DNA from: Candidatus Zhuqueibacterota bacterium
Lineage (GTDB): Bacteria; Zhuqueibacterota; Zhuqueibacteria; Oceanimicrobiales; Oceanimicrobiaceae
Assembly (NCBI GenBank): GCA_029261995.1
Contig: JAJDAF010000030.1
Span: 1 to 64,000 of the forward strand
Length of the DNA stretch: 64,000 nt
Reading direction: 5' to 3'
This document shows positions 52,201-61,348 of the stretch, in pieces. The translations under genes were made by a program, and so were the position numbers. Within the stretch, counting starts at the first letter, position 1, and each line of letters begins with the position of its first letter. The notes below the pieces were generated by a model, which was not told where the DNA came from, did not search any database, and saw only the letters and a program-made list of their open reading frames with translations.

Positions 52201-55174
52201 GCCGGCTGCACCCTCAAAAGATTCTCCTGCGCAAGACCTCTCCCATGAAGGAGACGAAGACATTGCGGCCGACCCTGCCGACGACACTGAATTCGTTTCT
52301 CCACCTTTCTTGACAACTGAGTCAGAAACCGTTGAAGCCGGACCTGTTTCAGAACCCTCGGCAGAACTTCACGAACCCGAACCTGAGGTCGCGGCGCAAG
52401 CTGAACGCGCTGCCCCGGAAGTAGAACAGCCCGGGCAAATCCCTGCGCGGCCGGACTCTGATTTGCAGACCGGAGTCGCGGAGCAAGGTGAGGACGGGAG
52501 CCGGACTGATTCCGCCACCGATGACACAAAGCAGGAACTCGCCGAACCTCCAGAGCCACTCAGCAACCTTGCCGATGTCGATCCACACGCTCCATCGGCG
52601 GAGCCGGTCGAACCCAAAGAGCTTCCCAAGGCCGATGCTGAGCTTGCCGTCGATGAACACGAAGACATTGAAGAGGCCGCAACATCTGAAGACAGCGTTG
52701 CCGATGATGCTGATGACGATCTTACGCAAAGCTCGATTGCCGGCGCCTGGGAAAAAACAGACCCGGCCGACGACGACTGGCTCGGCCTGCTCCCTGACGA
52801 CCCAGGCGGCTGGACCGAAGACGTTCATCCTTTACTGCCACCTGACCTGCCTGAGCTGACAGACGAAATCCCTGAGAGCCTGACTGCGCCAGAGCAATCG
52901 GAGGTCGCCCAAGTTCACCCCGATGCGCCCGCTGACAAGCCTGAGGAAGAGCTTGTCTCGCCTCATACGGATGAAACTGAGCCCCCCGAAGTCAAAGAAG
53001 CATCCGTCCCGCCGGAGCTTTTCGGTGTTGCCTCCATCGAGTCAAACATCATGGACGACACCCTGCAGTTCCAACGTCGCACCAGGTCGAAGCCTGAGCA
53101 GGAGACCGAGGACGAAGAAACAACAGACTCCGTTTTCGACGGAGCAATCAATGCTTTGTTGGGCCGTCATCAACCGCAAACTGCATTCGTGGATGAAGTC
53201 GGAACGAGCGCAACACCGCAGGTCGAAGACTCGCCAGAGCTGCAGGAAGACAACATCAGCGTGCGGCCGGATTTCGAAGAATCGCCCACGCGGGACCAGG
53301 ATGATGCAGGCGTCATCCTGGACGATGAAGTTGGAATCGCTCTATCCGACAAAGGCATTCAAGACATTCTCCACGAAGATGAAACTCAAGTTGGAGCAGA
53401 AGACGGAACTGAAGGTGAAATAGCAGTTGAGCCAGAAGTTGAAGATGAAGAAGAGCCCGAAATAGCGGAACCAGAACTCGAGACCCGAGCCGAAACCAAG
53501 ACGCTGGAGGCGCCCGCTACCCCGGAAATCGCCGAGGAGAAAACCCCGGAAGCTGCGCCAGACGAGACGTCAGAATCGAAAGGCGCTGAGCTTGAACCCG
53601 AGGCCGACGCGGAGCAACCCTCCGAGGTCCAAACCGAACCGCTCTTCACCCTGACCAGCAATGTGATTGAGGACAAATTCCTGCCACGCCCGATCCGGAA
53701 ACGCCGGCGCTCGCGCAGACGGCGGCCGGCCGCAACGGAAGAATCGTCAGAAATCACACTCAGCAACAAGCCCGGACCGCGCGCCACCACGCCAGCGCCC
53801 GTAGCAGCGTCCGAGGTCCTGCCACAGGCTGAGGCGCTGGAAGAACGACGCGAACCGGAAACCCAGACCACTGAGCCCGAGATTGTGGCCACCCCGGACG
53901 AAATTCTGGACACGAAGTCGGAATACTCAGATGCCGCCACCGCCGAAGATGAAGAAGAGCAGCCTGCTCTTGCCGAGCCGGAAGAAACCGCGGAGTTGAG
54001 CGCAGAAGCGCCAGGCAGTCACGCTCTTCCTGCCACCCCGCCATCGGAGCATTCTCTCACGGCAGAACCTGCCATACCGCCACAAGCCCCGGCAACCGAA
54101 CAATCGCACCAGACACAAGCTGCCGACCCGGGCAGCCGGGAAACTCAAACTGACCAAGAGCAGAATTCCGCTCAGACGCCGGCGGAAGTAGAAAGCCGGC
54201 ACGCCGAGCCTGAAACCTCGATACCCGACGTGTCTGAAGAACGGCCTGCAGCGGTTAGACCGGCTGCTCAGCATGTCGATACAACAACGCAAGATGTCAC
54301 CGAGCCAGAAGCGCCGCAACCTCAATTGCCGGAGCCACCTCCCGAGCCGCAGCAGCAGCGCGCCAGGACGCACGCGGATGAGCTTCTGAGTGGCATCGAT
54401 CACTACAAAGCCAAGCAATACGAAGATGCCATCATTGCGTTCAAAGCCGCACTCAAGCTTGCCCCGGACTCGATGGAAGCCTATGCCATGCTTGGAAATG
54501 CTTTCTTCAGAAACAATATGTACGAAGAGGCGCTGACGGCCTACGAACAGATCGATCAAGAGACTGCAAGCGACCTGGCCATTCATGAAAATATTGGACT
54601 GATCTACTGGAAGCTCGGACAATTCGACGCAGCAACCAAGGCGTGGCGCGATGCCCTGCAGAATCATCCCGAGCGCAAGGAACTGGCGCGGCGCCTGGAA
54701 ATTGCAGAAACCCAGAGAATGTCGCAGCAGGGTCTATCTACGGCTTCCAGAGAAGGTGGCACTCAGGAAACGACGGCTGCTCCAAAGGCCGAACCGGCCG
54801 TCGTCCAGAATAGCAGCGCGGAGGCTCGAAAACTGGTCCAGGCCGGTATTGAGCAATACCGCAGCAACGATTACGAATCGGCCATCCAGACCTTCCGGTT
54901 AGCCATCAACCACTTTCCAAGCAAGCAGGAGGCCTACAGTTTTCTCGGCAACGCTTATTTTCGGAATCAGATGTACAACGAGGCCGCTGAGATTTACGAA
55001 CGGCTGCTCAGTCTCAACGATGACAACACCTCAGTTCTCGAAAATCTGGCCTTCATTCATTTCAAACAAGGCGACTATCAGAACGCCGTCGAGAAATGGA
55101 AACGAGTTCTCGCGAAAGAGCCCGAGCGTCGCGACCTTGAAGACCGCATCGAAAAAGTTACACAACTGCTTTAG
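49202..55174 (+). CDS. Giant signalling protein: GHKL kinase-like domain, HAMP, PP2C/SpoIIE phosphatase, acidic linker, TPRs
   Basis: The 1990-residue protein begins with an RsbW-like ATP-binding domain (N-box DEAATNIIKHAY near 48, G-box GLGIFMMRKLMDEIGY near 105). TM segments at about 157-183 and 327-352 enclose an extracytoplasmic region. A HAMP region (350-395) and a PP2C/SpoIIE phosphatase (about 420-660) follow, with GDYYDF, ADVSGKGVPG, SAGHTPLLL, YTDGITEARN and DDITMVAI. Residues about 690-1715 are Glu/Pro/Ala-rich and acidic; one basic patch lies near 1497. TPRs occupy about 1725-1990. The start is TTG at 49202; the next in-frame Met is far inside. It looks like an RsbW-RsbU partner switch in one chain, a reading from domain families. 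Confidence 0.9.
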   Translation: MFRFAQKEHLIVPAHIDHLPSLRDFVTQIGSKYGYSKKLVNAFKIAIDEAATNIIKHAYEGEGYITIQAIIRRKSLTINMIDQGAFFDPKWAKAPDLKDTASQREKVGLGIFMMRKLMDEIGYQKTQAGNELSLTKHDKYRRKPFSLGYLWSLPPALRVRYFINAIILVTLANAGAFSYLYFEADRRVTAAIVESGRKTAKRLGNRLSFDPGKINGPNAESEINSIILPEYRENILELHSITLEDTLGRVAWSTVHTDIDSLFLRPGLVSTLATGALEFYLQDSVRVLEIERILTFDQDSSSLSKVHVFLSGEHINNEIDLKRLYYLKLAAAALGASYILLALLSYIITRPIRKLAEWIKATRQGEIRTDLDIDGSSELGEIAQAFTEITQRFNESQKHLEHRERFEKEIHLAKGIQSSLLPSAIPVLEKVALAAHYEAAIEVSGDYYDFIEIDKDHLGIIIADVSGKGVPGSMVMTMIRTALKTEARGILDAAEVLTRVHEFVADDMKYGMFVTMFYVILDKQACTINFASAGHTPLLLHRACTGKTFYLNPIGCPVGIALAKADFFKNNIESETVQLDADDTLLLYTDGITEARNPKNGSYGEGRLLNQVRKHQGLRLEPFLEKIKNSLYSFREDSPQHDDITMVAIRRKAATDEETAQPIVLDEDLSVETKFLSIEDTTKILDVVSRHPEFDAEQISEELNRPRYKNAEIAEGKIESELIRQKLDTVELRNRHARLCEENQRNANPPGTPRLTLSGNVRLHKRPTVKSVAAGLLKAPEDPPPSENREQPRLPQTPQEILDYAPNIESDFVFGTFIDDLLRATPEFEKLDISDDVPIWEDRQTLALPAPVEEEQEPADEPEQKLETTDSPESQPTQLTETEEDEQARQSDIDDEFAASLFADDISDALVDAILGNIDDIETAAEPEVATTPKADLSQPPTTPKAEDTAMPESRREEPSGHGDVVSPDSDPPAETDAPAQPAAMEIADEPDKQIAADVAPAAPSKDSPAQDLSHEGDEDIAADPADDTEFVSPPFLTTESETVEAGPVSEPSAELHEPEPEVAAQAERAAPEVEQPGQIPARPDSDLQTGVAEQGEDGSRTDSATDDTKQELAEPPEPLSNLADVDPHAPSAEPVEPKELPKADAELAVDEHEDIEEAATSEDSVADDADDDLTQSSIAGAWEKTDPADDDWLGLLPDDPGGWTEDVHPLLPPDLPELTDEIPESLTAPEQSEVAQVHPDAPADKPEEELVSPHTDETEPPEVKEASVPPELFGVASIESNIMDDTLQFQRRTRSKPEQETEDEETTDSVFDGAINALLGRHQPQTAFVDEVGTSATPQVEDSPELQEDNISVRPDFEESPTRDQDDAGVILDDEVGIALSDKGIQDILHEDETQVGAEDGTEGEIAVEPEVEDEEEPEIAEPELETRAETKTLEAPATPEIAEEKTPEAAPDETSESKGAELEPEADAEQPSEVQTEPLFTLTSNVIEDKFLPRPIRKRRRSRRRRPAATEESSEITLSNKPGPRATTPAPVAASEVLPQAEALEERREPETQTTEPEIVATPDEILDTKSEYSDAATAEDEEEQPALAEPEETAELSAEAPGSHALPATPPSEHSLTAEPAIPPQAPATEQSHQTQAADPGSRETQTDQEQNSAQTPAEVESRHAEPETSIPDVSEERPAAVRPAAQHVDTTTQDVTEPEAPQPQLPEPPPEPQQQRARTHADELLSGIDHYKAKQYEDAIIAFKAALKLAPDSMEAYAMLGNAFFRNNMYEEALTAYEQIDQETASDLAIHENIGLIYWKLGQFDAATKAWRDALQNHPERKELARRLEIAETQRMSQQGLSTASREGGTQETTAAPKAEPAVVQNSSAEARKLVQAGIEQYRSNDYESAIQTFRLAINHFPSKQEAYSFLGNAYFRNQMYNEAAEIYERLLSLNDDNTSVLENLAFIHFKQGDYQNAVEKWKRVLAKEPERRDLEDRIEKVTQLL

Positions 55175-55285
55175 TTTCTCCCGGCCGATAGGCACAAGCC
55201 ACAAGCCCGGTGACTTCTGCTCATCGCCAACGCCTAAACGCCGCCTCCGTGTGACCAGCCGCTGAATGGCCTTGCCAAAAATCCC

Positions 55286-55314
55286 TTGACTCAACAAAAT
55301 AGTTGGAGTACTTT
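55286..55314 (+). promoter_or_regulatory. Promoter upstream of CDGSH gene
   Basis: TTGACT (55286-55291) and TACTTT (55309-55314), 17 bp apart, 66 bases before the start codon. It probably drives the CDGSH - reductase - lysine catabolism cluster. Confidence 0.55.
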
Positions 55315-55380
55315 TCGATGCGGTTTTGTTTGCTGTCATGATCCGAATTCATATCGTCACAACTTAACCAAGGAGTGAGC

Positions 55381-55617
55381 ATGGCTGACCCAAAGATAGC
55401 TCAGAAAAGCCCGTATGTCGAAGAAGTGGAAGCAAAGAAGTATGCCTGGTGTTCCTGCGGCCTGTCAAAAAAACAGCCGTACTGCGATGGTGCGCACAAG
55501 GGCTCTGAATTTTCTCCTGTGATTGTTGAGATCACGGAAACAAAAAAAGTAGCGTGGTGCGGATGCAAAGCGAGCGGTAACAAACCATTCTGCGACGGCT
55601 CGCACAGCAAGCTCTAA
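55381..55617 (+). CDS. Dual CDGSH iron-sulfur domain protein
   Basis: The 78-residue protein has two CDGSH-type [2Fe-2S] sites, [17 protein letters not shown] and [17 protein letters not shown], each C-x-C-...-C-x2-H. Such small tandem proteins are mitoNEET relatives that bind redox-active, labile clusters. The ATG at 55381 has AAGGAG eight bases upstream. It precedes a flavin disulfide reductase gene by 66 bases, which may be its redox partner. Confidence 0.92.
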   Translation: MADPKIAQKSPYVEEVEAKKYAWCSCGLSKKQPYCDGAHKGSEFSPVIVEITETKKVAWCGCKASGNKPFCDGSHSKL

Positions 55618-55683
55618 CCGGCGCAGAAGCACAACAAAACATCCCGTTCAATTCCAACTCGAGAAAGGAATCCAGGGTTCAAC

Positions 55684-57165
55684 ATGGCCAAATACGATTA
55701 CGATGTTGTGGTCATCGGCGGCGGCGCAGCCGGCTTGACCAGCTCCGGCATCTGCGCGAGCTTCGGTGCGCGCACCGCGCTCATCGAAAAACACAGACTT
55801 GGAGGAGACTGCACCTGGACAGGTTGCGTGCCGAGCAAATCACTGCTCCATATCGCCAAACAAGTCGAGCAGGCACGACACGCCGAGAAGCTTGGTCTAA
55901 AATTCACGAACGTCGAAATTGATTTCAAGCAGGTGATGGACTCAGTGCGCGCAACAAGGCAAGCAGTCTACGAAGAGGCGGACGCGCCGGAGTTGATGCA
56001 GGAGCGCGGCGTTGCAATCCTAAAAGGCAGTGCCTCGTTTATCGACCAACACACGATTGAAATTCGAGACAGCGATACTACCAGCAAAATGACATTTCGC
56101 TCAGCCATCATCACGGCCGGCGGAAGTGCGTTGAAACTCCCGATTCCCGGACTGAGAGAAGCCGGATTCCTGACCAACGAAACCCTCTTCGAGCTTGAAA
56201 AGCAGCCGCAGCACCTGGTTATTTTGGGAAGCGGCCCCATCGGAGTAGAAATGGCGCAAGCATTCAGACTGCTTGGCTCGCGGGTTACGGTGATTGCCCT
56301 GGATGAAAAAATCCTGCTGCGCGACGAGCCTGCGTGTGCGGAGATGGTGCACAAGCGCCTGGTGGAGCAGGGTATCGAATTCCACCTGGGAGAGACCATT
56401 CACTCGGCTGAAAAACACGACGAGACCTATCAACTGTCCGTGGGTCCGCTTGCCGGCGCGAATCGCACCATCGAGTCGGACGCCGTTCTGGTAGCCGTTG
56501 GCCGAACCCCGAACCTTGCTGGACTTGCGCTGGAGAACGCCGGCGTCAAACATGAAAGGCCGGGCATTCCCGTGGACCGCGGATGCCGCACCAACGTCAG
56601 GCACATCTTCGCGGCAGGAGATATCACGACTTGGTTGAAGTTCACGCACGTCGCTGAGAATATGGCCAAAACCGCGGCAATCAACGCCATCACACACTTG
56701 CCGCTCTACCGCTATGAAAACAAAGTCGTGCCGTGGGTGACCTTCACGGATCCCGAATCCGCCCACGTCGGGCAAACAGCGGCGGAGTTGCAAGCCGCGA
56801 ACGTAAAATTCGACACCATTGAGTTACCGTACCACAAAATTGATCGCGCTGTCACGGAGCAAGCAGGCGAGGGGCTCGTCATCGTGCACGCTACCCCTTC
56901 GGGCAAAATCCTTGGCGCCCACGCAGTTGGCTTACAGGCCGGCGAGATCATTGACGAGTATGCAATAGCCATGAAAAACGGCCTAAAACTATCGAAAATC
57001 TCTGATACGATTCACGCATACCCTACCCTGCTTCTCGGCGCACGCAGAGCGGCGGACCAGTACTATGTCCGGCTGCAGAAACGCTGGATGGCCAATTTGG
57101 TACGCCGTTTATTTGGCTACCGAGGAGAGATTCCGTCGTACGTCGGGACCCGGGAGGTGCTTTGA
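55684..57165 (+). CDS. FAD-dependent pyridine nucleotide-disulfide oxidoreductase (mercuric reductase/lipoamide dehydrogenase-like)
   Basis: The 493-residue class I flavin reductase has VVIGGGAAGLTSS (FAD) and an active disulfide in GDCTWTGCVPSKSLL. GSGPIGVEMAQAF (NAD(P)) and a dimerisation domain follow, with FTDPESAHVGQT and DTIHAYPTL in place of the usual HP-catalytic motif region. There is no heavy-metal or lipoyl domain, and a 30-residue C-terminal tail follows the family end. The substrate is unknown; it lies between the CDGSH gene and the lysine genes. Confidence 0.9.
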   Translation: MAKYDYDVVVIGGGAAGLTSSGICASFGARTALIEKHRLGGDCTWTGCVPSKSLLHIAKQVEQARHAEKLGLKFTNVEIDFKQVMDSVRATRQAVYEEADAPELMQERGVAILKGSASFIDQHTIEIRDSDTTSKMTFRSAIITAGGSALKLPIPGLREAGFLTNETLFELEKQPQHLVILGSGPIGVEMAQAFRLLGSRVTVIALDEKILLRDEPACAEMVHKRLVEQGIEFHLGETIHSAEKHDETYQLSVGPLAGANRTIESDAVLVAVGRTPNLAGLALENAGVKHERPGIPVDRGCRTNVRHIFAAGDITTWLKFTHVAENMAKTAAINAITHLPLYRYENKVVPWVTFTDPESAHVGQTAAELQAANVKFDTIELPYHKIDRAVTEQAGEGLVIVHATPSGKILGAHAVGLQAGEIIDEYAIAMKNGLKLSKISDTIHAYPTLLLGARRAADQYYVRLQKRWMANLVRRLFGYRGEIPSYVGTREVL

Positions 57166-57227
57166 TCGGCATCATTCTCAGGCGCAGCACGCAAGATTAT
57201 CAGTGAAATCCACCAGGAGACGCAAAA

Positions 57228-58988
57228 TTGAACATCATCGGCATCCGTTCAGAAGAAAAGCACTGGGACTCGCGCGCAACCATCAGTCCCGAAGACATCA
57301 AGTCGCTGCCAAACGCCGTCAACCTGCAGTTTGAAAGTGACGGCGAGCGCACGTTGCCATTCAAACGCCGGGTGTTTTCTGACCAGGAAATCCTGGCGGT
57401 CGGCAAACAGGGGGGCGCAGGAACCGCAATCATCGACACACTCAATCAGTGCGCCGTCATTATCGGTACGAAGGAAATCAAGGAAGTGGCGCTCAAACTA
57501 GCCGACCGCGAGTACGCCTGGCTCACGGAAAATTGTTCAGCGCTGAAGCACCGAATTCCATATTTCGCCTTTGACGAAAAACTCAAACTGGCGGCTCTGA
57601 CAGACTTCCTGTCTGAGGATGAAAAGCAGACTCTCCGACAACAGGTTGCCGGGACGCCCGCCGAACGACTGATCGCCACTCTTCTGGCCGAACAGGAACA
57701 TCTCATTGAACCGGGCAAGACCTACCTCTTCTTCAGCCACACCCACAAGGGACAGGCCTACAACATGCGGATGCTGCAGCAGTTCATCGCCAGGGAGTGC
57801 ACCTTGATCGACTATGAATTGCTGCGCGAAACAACCTCCGGCGGCTCCAGGCGAACCGTGGCCTACAGCGGCTGGGCTGGAATCATCGGCGCGCTCGACG
57901 CGCTTTGGACCTACGGCGAACACCTCTACCGGCGCACAGGAATAGACACCCCGTTCAGAAAAATCCGGTCAGAGGCCGTTTTTGACCCCGAGCAGTTTGA
58001 ATACCGCAGTCTGAAAGACCTGCAACTCCTGATCAAAGAGATTGGTGCGGAACTCTCGGACAAAGGCCTGCCAGAGCCGATGGTCGTCGGCTTGACCGGC
58101 AGTCGTGGCCGGGTTGGCCATGGCGTGCTGGAGGTGCTCGAAAACTGGGGCCTGCCCATGGCTACCCTGGCGCCGTCGCGCTTCAGCATGGGCACGAAAC
58201 GCAAGAATCTTTCGACTTACAAAATCCACCTGCTGAAGCTGGATTACGAGCACCTGTATCGCCCAAAGTTCGGTGAGAAGGTCACCGGCGAAAGAATCCG
58301 CACGGCCATCCAAAGTGGACGCGGCTACCTGTTGGAGTCAAACCTGGACCAGTTCTTTCCTGAACTCTCGATTTTCATGAACTGCATCGTCTGGCACAAT
58401 GACTCGCCGAGACTGCTCACCAACGCCTATCTCAAGCATGTCTTCGATACCCACACCCGCGACGCAGGGCCGATCCTGCCGGTCATCGGTGACATCTCCT
58501 GCGACCCGTGCGGAAGCATCCAATGCTGCCGTGACACCTATCCAAACCAGCCGGCATACATCTGGAGCCCGGTTCAGACCGACGAGCCCATTCTACCCGA
58601 CACGGACTTGAAGAAGGCGGATCCCCACTACCCTTATTTTGATCTCAGCAAAGCGGGTTTCCCGGTGATGGCAGTCACCAATCTTCCGTGCGAGATTCCT
58701 CGGGATGCGTCGCTGGCATTCAGTCGTGCATTCTGCCAACGGCGGGCGAGTTTGGGAGACAAGTCCTACCTGCAGTGCCTTGCCGAGGCAGATTTGGACA
58801 AAGAATTCAGCGAATGCGGACTACCGCAGCCCTTGAAAGACGCCGTCATTCTCTACCGTGGCAGATTTATCGGAGCGAACCAGCAGCTTTCCTTGAAGGA
58901 AATCTGCCTGGCGATGATTGAGACCGGGACGATCGATCCGCGGCAGATCTTGCCGGTCGTCGCAGAAGATGTCAGAAAAATCATTTGA
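57228..58988 (+). CDS. Lysine-ketoglutarate reductase-like protein (saccharopine-forming)
   Basis: The 586-residue protein matches lysine-ketoglutarate reductase, the N-terminal half of eukaryotic aminoadipic semialdehyde synthase. It has FFSHTHKGQAYNMRMLQQF, TLIDYELLR, YSGWAGIIGALDAL, then GLTGSRGRVGHGVLEVLE in a Rossmann domain. It makes saccharopine from lysine and 2-oxoglutarate. The start is TTG at 57228 with AGGAGA about eight bases upstream; no suitable ATG exists. Near residue 425 the usual GDISCD-x-GS region has become CDPCGSIQCC, an odd cluster of cysteines. Confidence 0.85.
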   Translation: MNIIGIRSEEKHWDSRATISPEDIKSLPNAVNLQFESDGERTLPFKRRVFSDQEILAVGKQGGAGTAIIDTLNQCAVIIGTKEIKEVALKLADREYAWLTENCSALKHRIPYFAFDEKLKLAALTDFLSEDEKQTLRQQVAGTPAERLIATLLAEQEHLIEPGKTYLFFSHTHKGQAYNMRMLQQFIARECTLIDYELLRETTSGGSRRTVAYSGWAGIIGALDALWTYGEHLYRRTGIDTPFRKIRSEAVFDPEQFEYRSLKDLQLLIKEIGAELSDKGLPEPMVVGLTGSRGRVGHGVLEVLENWGLPMATLAPSRFSMGTKRKNLSTYKIHLLKLDYEHLYRPKFGEKVTGERIRTAIQSGRGYLLESNLDQFFPELSIFMNCIVWHNDSPRLLTNAYLKHVFDTHTRDAGPILPVIGDISCDPCGSIQCCRDTYPNQPAYIWSPVQTDEPILPDTDLKKADPHYPYFDLSKAGFPVMAVTNLPCEIPRDASLAFSRAFCQRRASLGDKSYLQCLAEADLDKEFSECGLPQPLKDAVILYRGRFIGANQQLSLKEICLAMIETGTIDPRQILPVVAEDVRKII

Positions 58989-59158
58989 TTTAGGAACTGT
59001 CTTCAATATATTGGCGCCTGGCTTGACGATAACGAAATGGAAAACGCGGCGAACATTCTAGTCCTACAGAATTTACTAACTTTGCGACGGCGAGCCATAC
59101 GTAATTTTGCGCTCACCCAGCAGTTTAAATCACCAAGCACTCTAACCACCATTCAAAT

Positions 59159-60508
59159 ATGAAACACATCCTAATCCTCGGCGCCGGTCTGAGTTCAAAA
59201 TACTTGATCACGACCTTGCTGCAACAAGCGGAGCAAAACGACTGGTTTGTCACCGTTGGCGACAGAGACACGCAACTGGCAAGAAGAGTCATCGACCGGC
59301 ATCCGAGCGGCTCGGCGACTCATTTCGATGTTGACGACGCTGAAATGCGCTCGACTCAGATCGAGAACGCAGACATTGTGGTCAACATGCTGCCACCCAC
59401 ATACCAGCACATCGTCGCGCAAGATTGTATTGCCCACGGCCGGCACATGGTCTCGGCTTCTTACGAAAGCAAGCGCATCCGCGATCTGGACAGCGATGCC
59501 AACCGCAAAGGCGTACTTATTCTGACCGAGATGGGATTGGATCCGGGCATCGACCACATGATAGCCATGAGCATGGTCCAGAAAGTCCGGAAACGCGGCG
59601 GGCGAATCAAGGCATTCAAGAGCTACGGTGGAGCACTGCCGGCGCAATCTTCGGCAGACTGCAATCCGCTGGGCTATTTTATCACCTGGAACCCGCGCAA
59701 CGTCGTAATGGCAGGCGAGCACGGCGCGCAGTACATGGAAAAAGGCAAAATCAAGCTTATCCCATTTCACAATGTATTCCAGGACACCTGGCTGGTTGAT
59801 ATCGATGGCATCGGCTCAATGGAGGTCTATCCAAATCGAGAAACCCTGGCCTACAAATCCAACTTCGACCTCAACCACGCCCAAACCATTATCCGTGGCA
59901 CTATTCGCTATCCGGGGTGGAGCGAAACCTGGTCTCAAATCGTCAAACTTGGTATGCCGAATGAGAATCTCCGCATTCCAAGACTCAGCAAGATGAGTTA
60001 CCGCGATTTCACCGAGACGTTTATCCCGGTAGAAATCAGCGGCTCTGATCTGGAATCCCGGGTCGCCAAATTTCTGAATATCAACCCGACCGGCAAAATC
60101 ATGGAGCAGTTGCGCTGGCTTGGACTATTCTCAGAAGAGACAATCGGCAAAGTTGGCGAGACCCCGGCGGAAGTCATGGTGCACCTCATCAAGAACAAGC
60201 TCAAGATGGAAAAGGGCGCGCGCGATATGGTCATCCTGTACAATGAAATGGATGTGAGCTACACGAATGACAGAACCAAACGTGAGAAAGTCATCATGAC
60301 TCTGGTGGACGAAGGCGAGCCCGGCGGGTTTACAGCCATCGCCAGAACCGTGGGCATGCCCGTGGCCATCGCGACGGAACTCCTGCTGAAAGACAAGCTG
60401 CCAATTACCGGCTGCCAAATCCCGACGCATCCCGCGGTTTACGTGCCGCTGTTGCGAGAGCTGAAAAAGAGAGGGCTGAGCTTCAAGGAGAAGGTTGTAC
60501 GCCAGTAG
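59159..60508 (+). CDS. Saccharopine dehydrogenase (glutamate-forming)
   Basis: The 449-residue saccharopine dehydrogenase of the LYS9/SDH group has ILGAGLSSKYL (NAD(P) fold), a substrate region with TEMGLDPGIDHMIAM and SYGGALPAQSSADCNPLGY, and TIRYPGWSE. It converts saccharopine to 2-aminoadipate semialdehyde and glutamate. Together with the upstream reductase it forms the split bacterial saccharopine pathway. A gap of 170 bases separates them, with no other gene. Confidence 0.92.
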   Translation: MKHILILGAGLSSKYLITTLLQQAEQNDWFVTVGDRDTQLARRVIDRHPSGSATHFDVDDAEMRSTQIENADIVVNMLPPTYQHIVAQDCIAHGRHMVSASYESKRIRDLDSDANRKGVLILTEMGLDPGIDHMIAMSMVQKVRKRGGRIKAFKSYGGALPAQSSADCNPLGYFITWNPRNVVMAGEHGAQYMEKGKIKLIPFHNVFQDTWLVDIDGIGSMEVYPNRETLAYKSNFDLNHAQTIIRGTIRYPGWSETWSQIVKLGMPNENLRIPRLSKMSYRDFTETFIPVEISGSDLESRVAKFLNINPTGKIMEQLRWLGLFSEETIGKVGETPAEVMVHLIKNKLKMEKGARDMVILYNEMDVSYTNDRTKREKVIMTLVDEGEPGGFTAIARTVGMPVAIATELLLKDKLPITGCQIPTHPAVYVPLLRELKKRGLSFKEKVVRQ

Positions 60509-60598
60509 GCGGTTTAGCCACGCAACCGCTGTCAATCTGAACCGTCGCTGCGGAATTTCACATCAGACATTCACGCGTCCTGGAATTCCCGGGCCCCA

Positions 60599-61108
60599 TC
60601 AATCATCGGGCGCAAATAATTTGCTTTCAGGACCATCCTCAGTCAACCGAATCATACTGACGAATCTCATACCCAATTTTTCCAGCACATTGATCGAAGC
60701 CAGGTTGTCTGGCGCGGTGACGGCAACGATCCGTTCCAGGCCAAACTGCGTTCTGCCATGCTGCATCACCACGGAGGCCGATTCAGTCGCATAGCCCTTG
60801 CCGGAAAATTCCGGAAGAAACGCAAATCCCACATCCGGATCCTGCAACGACTCTCTTTGCAAAAGGCCGCAGATGCCAATCGGCACACCGCTATCTTTCA
60901 AACGGGTCAGGTAAAGCCCGAACCCAAAACGTTCGTAGCTGTTCATTGGCCCGGTCAAAATGTAGTTGCGGGCATCGTCCAGGCCTCTAACGCCCTTGTC
61001 GCCGATGAATTTCAGGAACGCAGGATCATTCAGGAGCTTCAGAATGAACGCGGCATCGTCAGGCGCCAGCCTGTGCAGGGTCAGCCGGCCAGTTTCCAGT
61101 ACCATCAT
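60599..61108 (-). CDS. GNAT family N-acetyltransferase (RimJ/RimL type)
   Basis: The 169-residue acetyltransferase begins LETGRLTLHRLAPDDA and carries GVPIGICGLLQRESLQDPDVGFAFLP and ASINVLEKLGMRF, the usual RimJ/RimL-type layout. It transfers an acetyl group from acetyl-CoA to a protein N-terminus or small amine; the substrate is unknown. It stands alone, convergent with saccharopine dehydrogenase. Confidence 0.9.
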   Translation of the reverse strand: MMVLETGRLTLHRLAPDDAAFILKLLNDPAFLKFIGDKGVRGLDDARNYILTGPMNSYERFGFGLYLTRLKDSGVPIGICGLLQRESLQDPDVGFAFLPEFSGKGYATESASVVMQHGRTQFGLERIVAVTAPDNLASINVLEKLGMRFVSMIRLTEDGPESKLFAPDD

Positions 61109-61348
61109 TCGTTTCGATGTTTCCAGTCTATCCTATTTCGCAAAGGCTTCGGGTCACGCGCCTGGTTCGACTTCGGATTGATGAGTGCAATCAATCGCGG
61201 CCTTCACCCGGAAATGCGTTGACCGAGATGTAATTCCTTGTCAACGTGCGGCCGCGACAAGATAGAGACTCTGCAAGATGTTGTCAAACGCGGGGCAGAT
61301 CCCAACAGTTCTTTTGCGACGAGAAGGTTGACGCATCAGCGGACGCCA

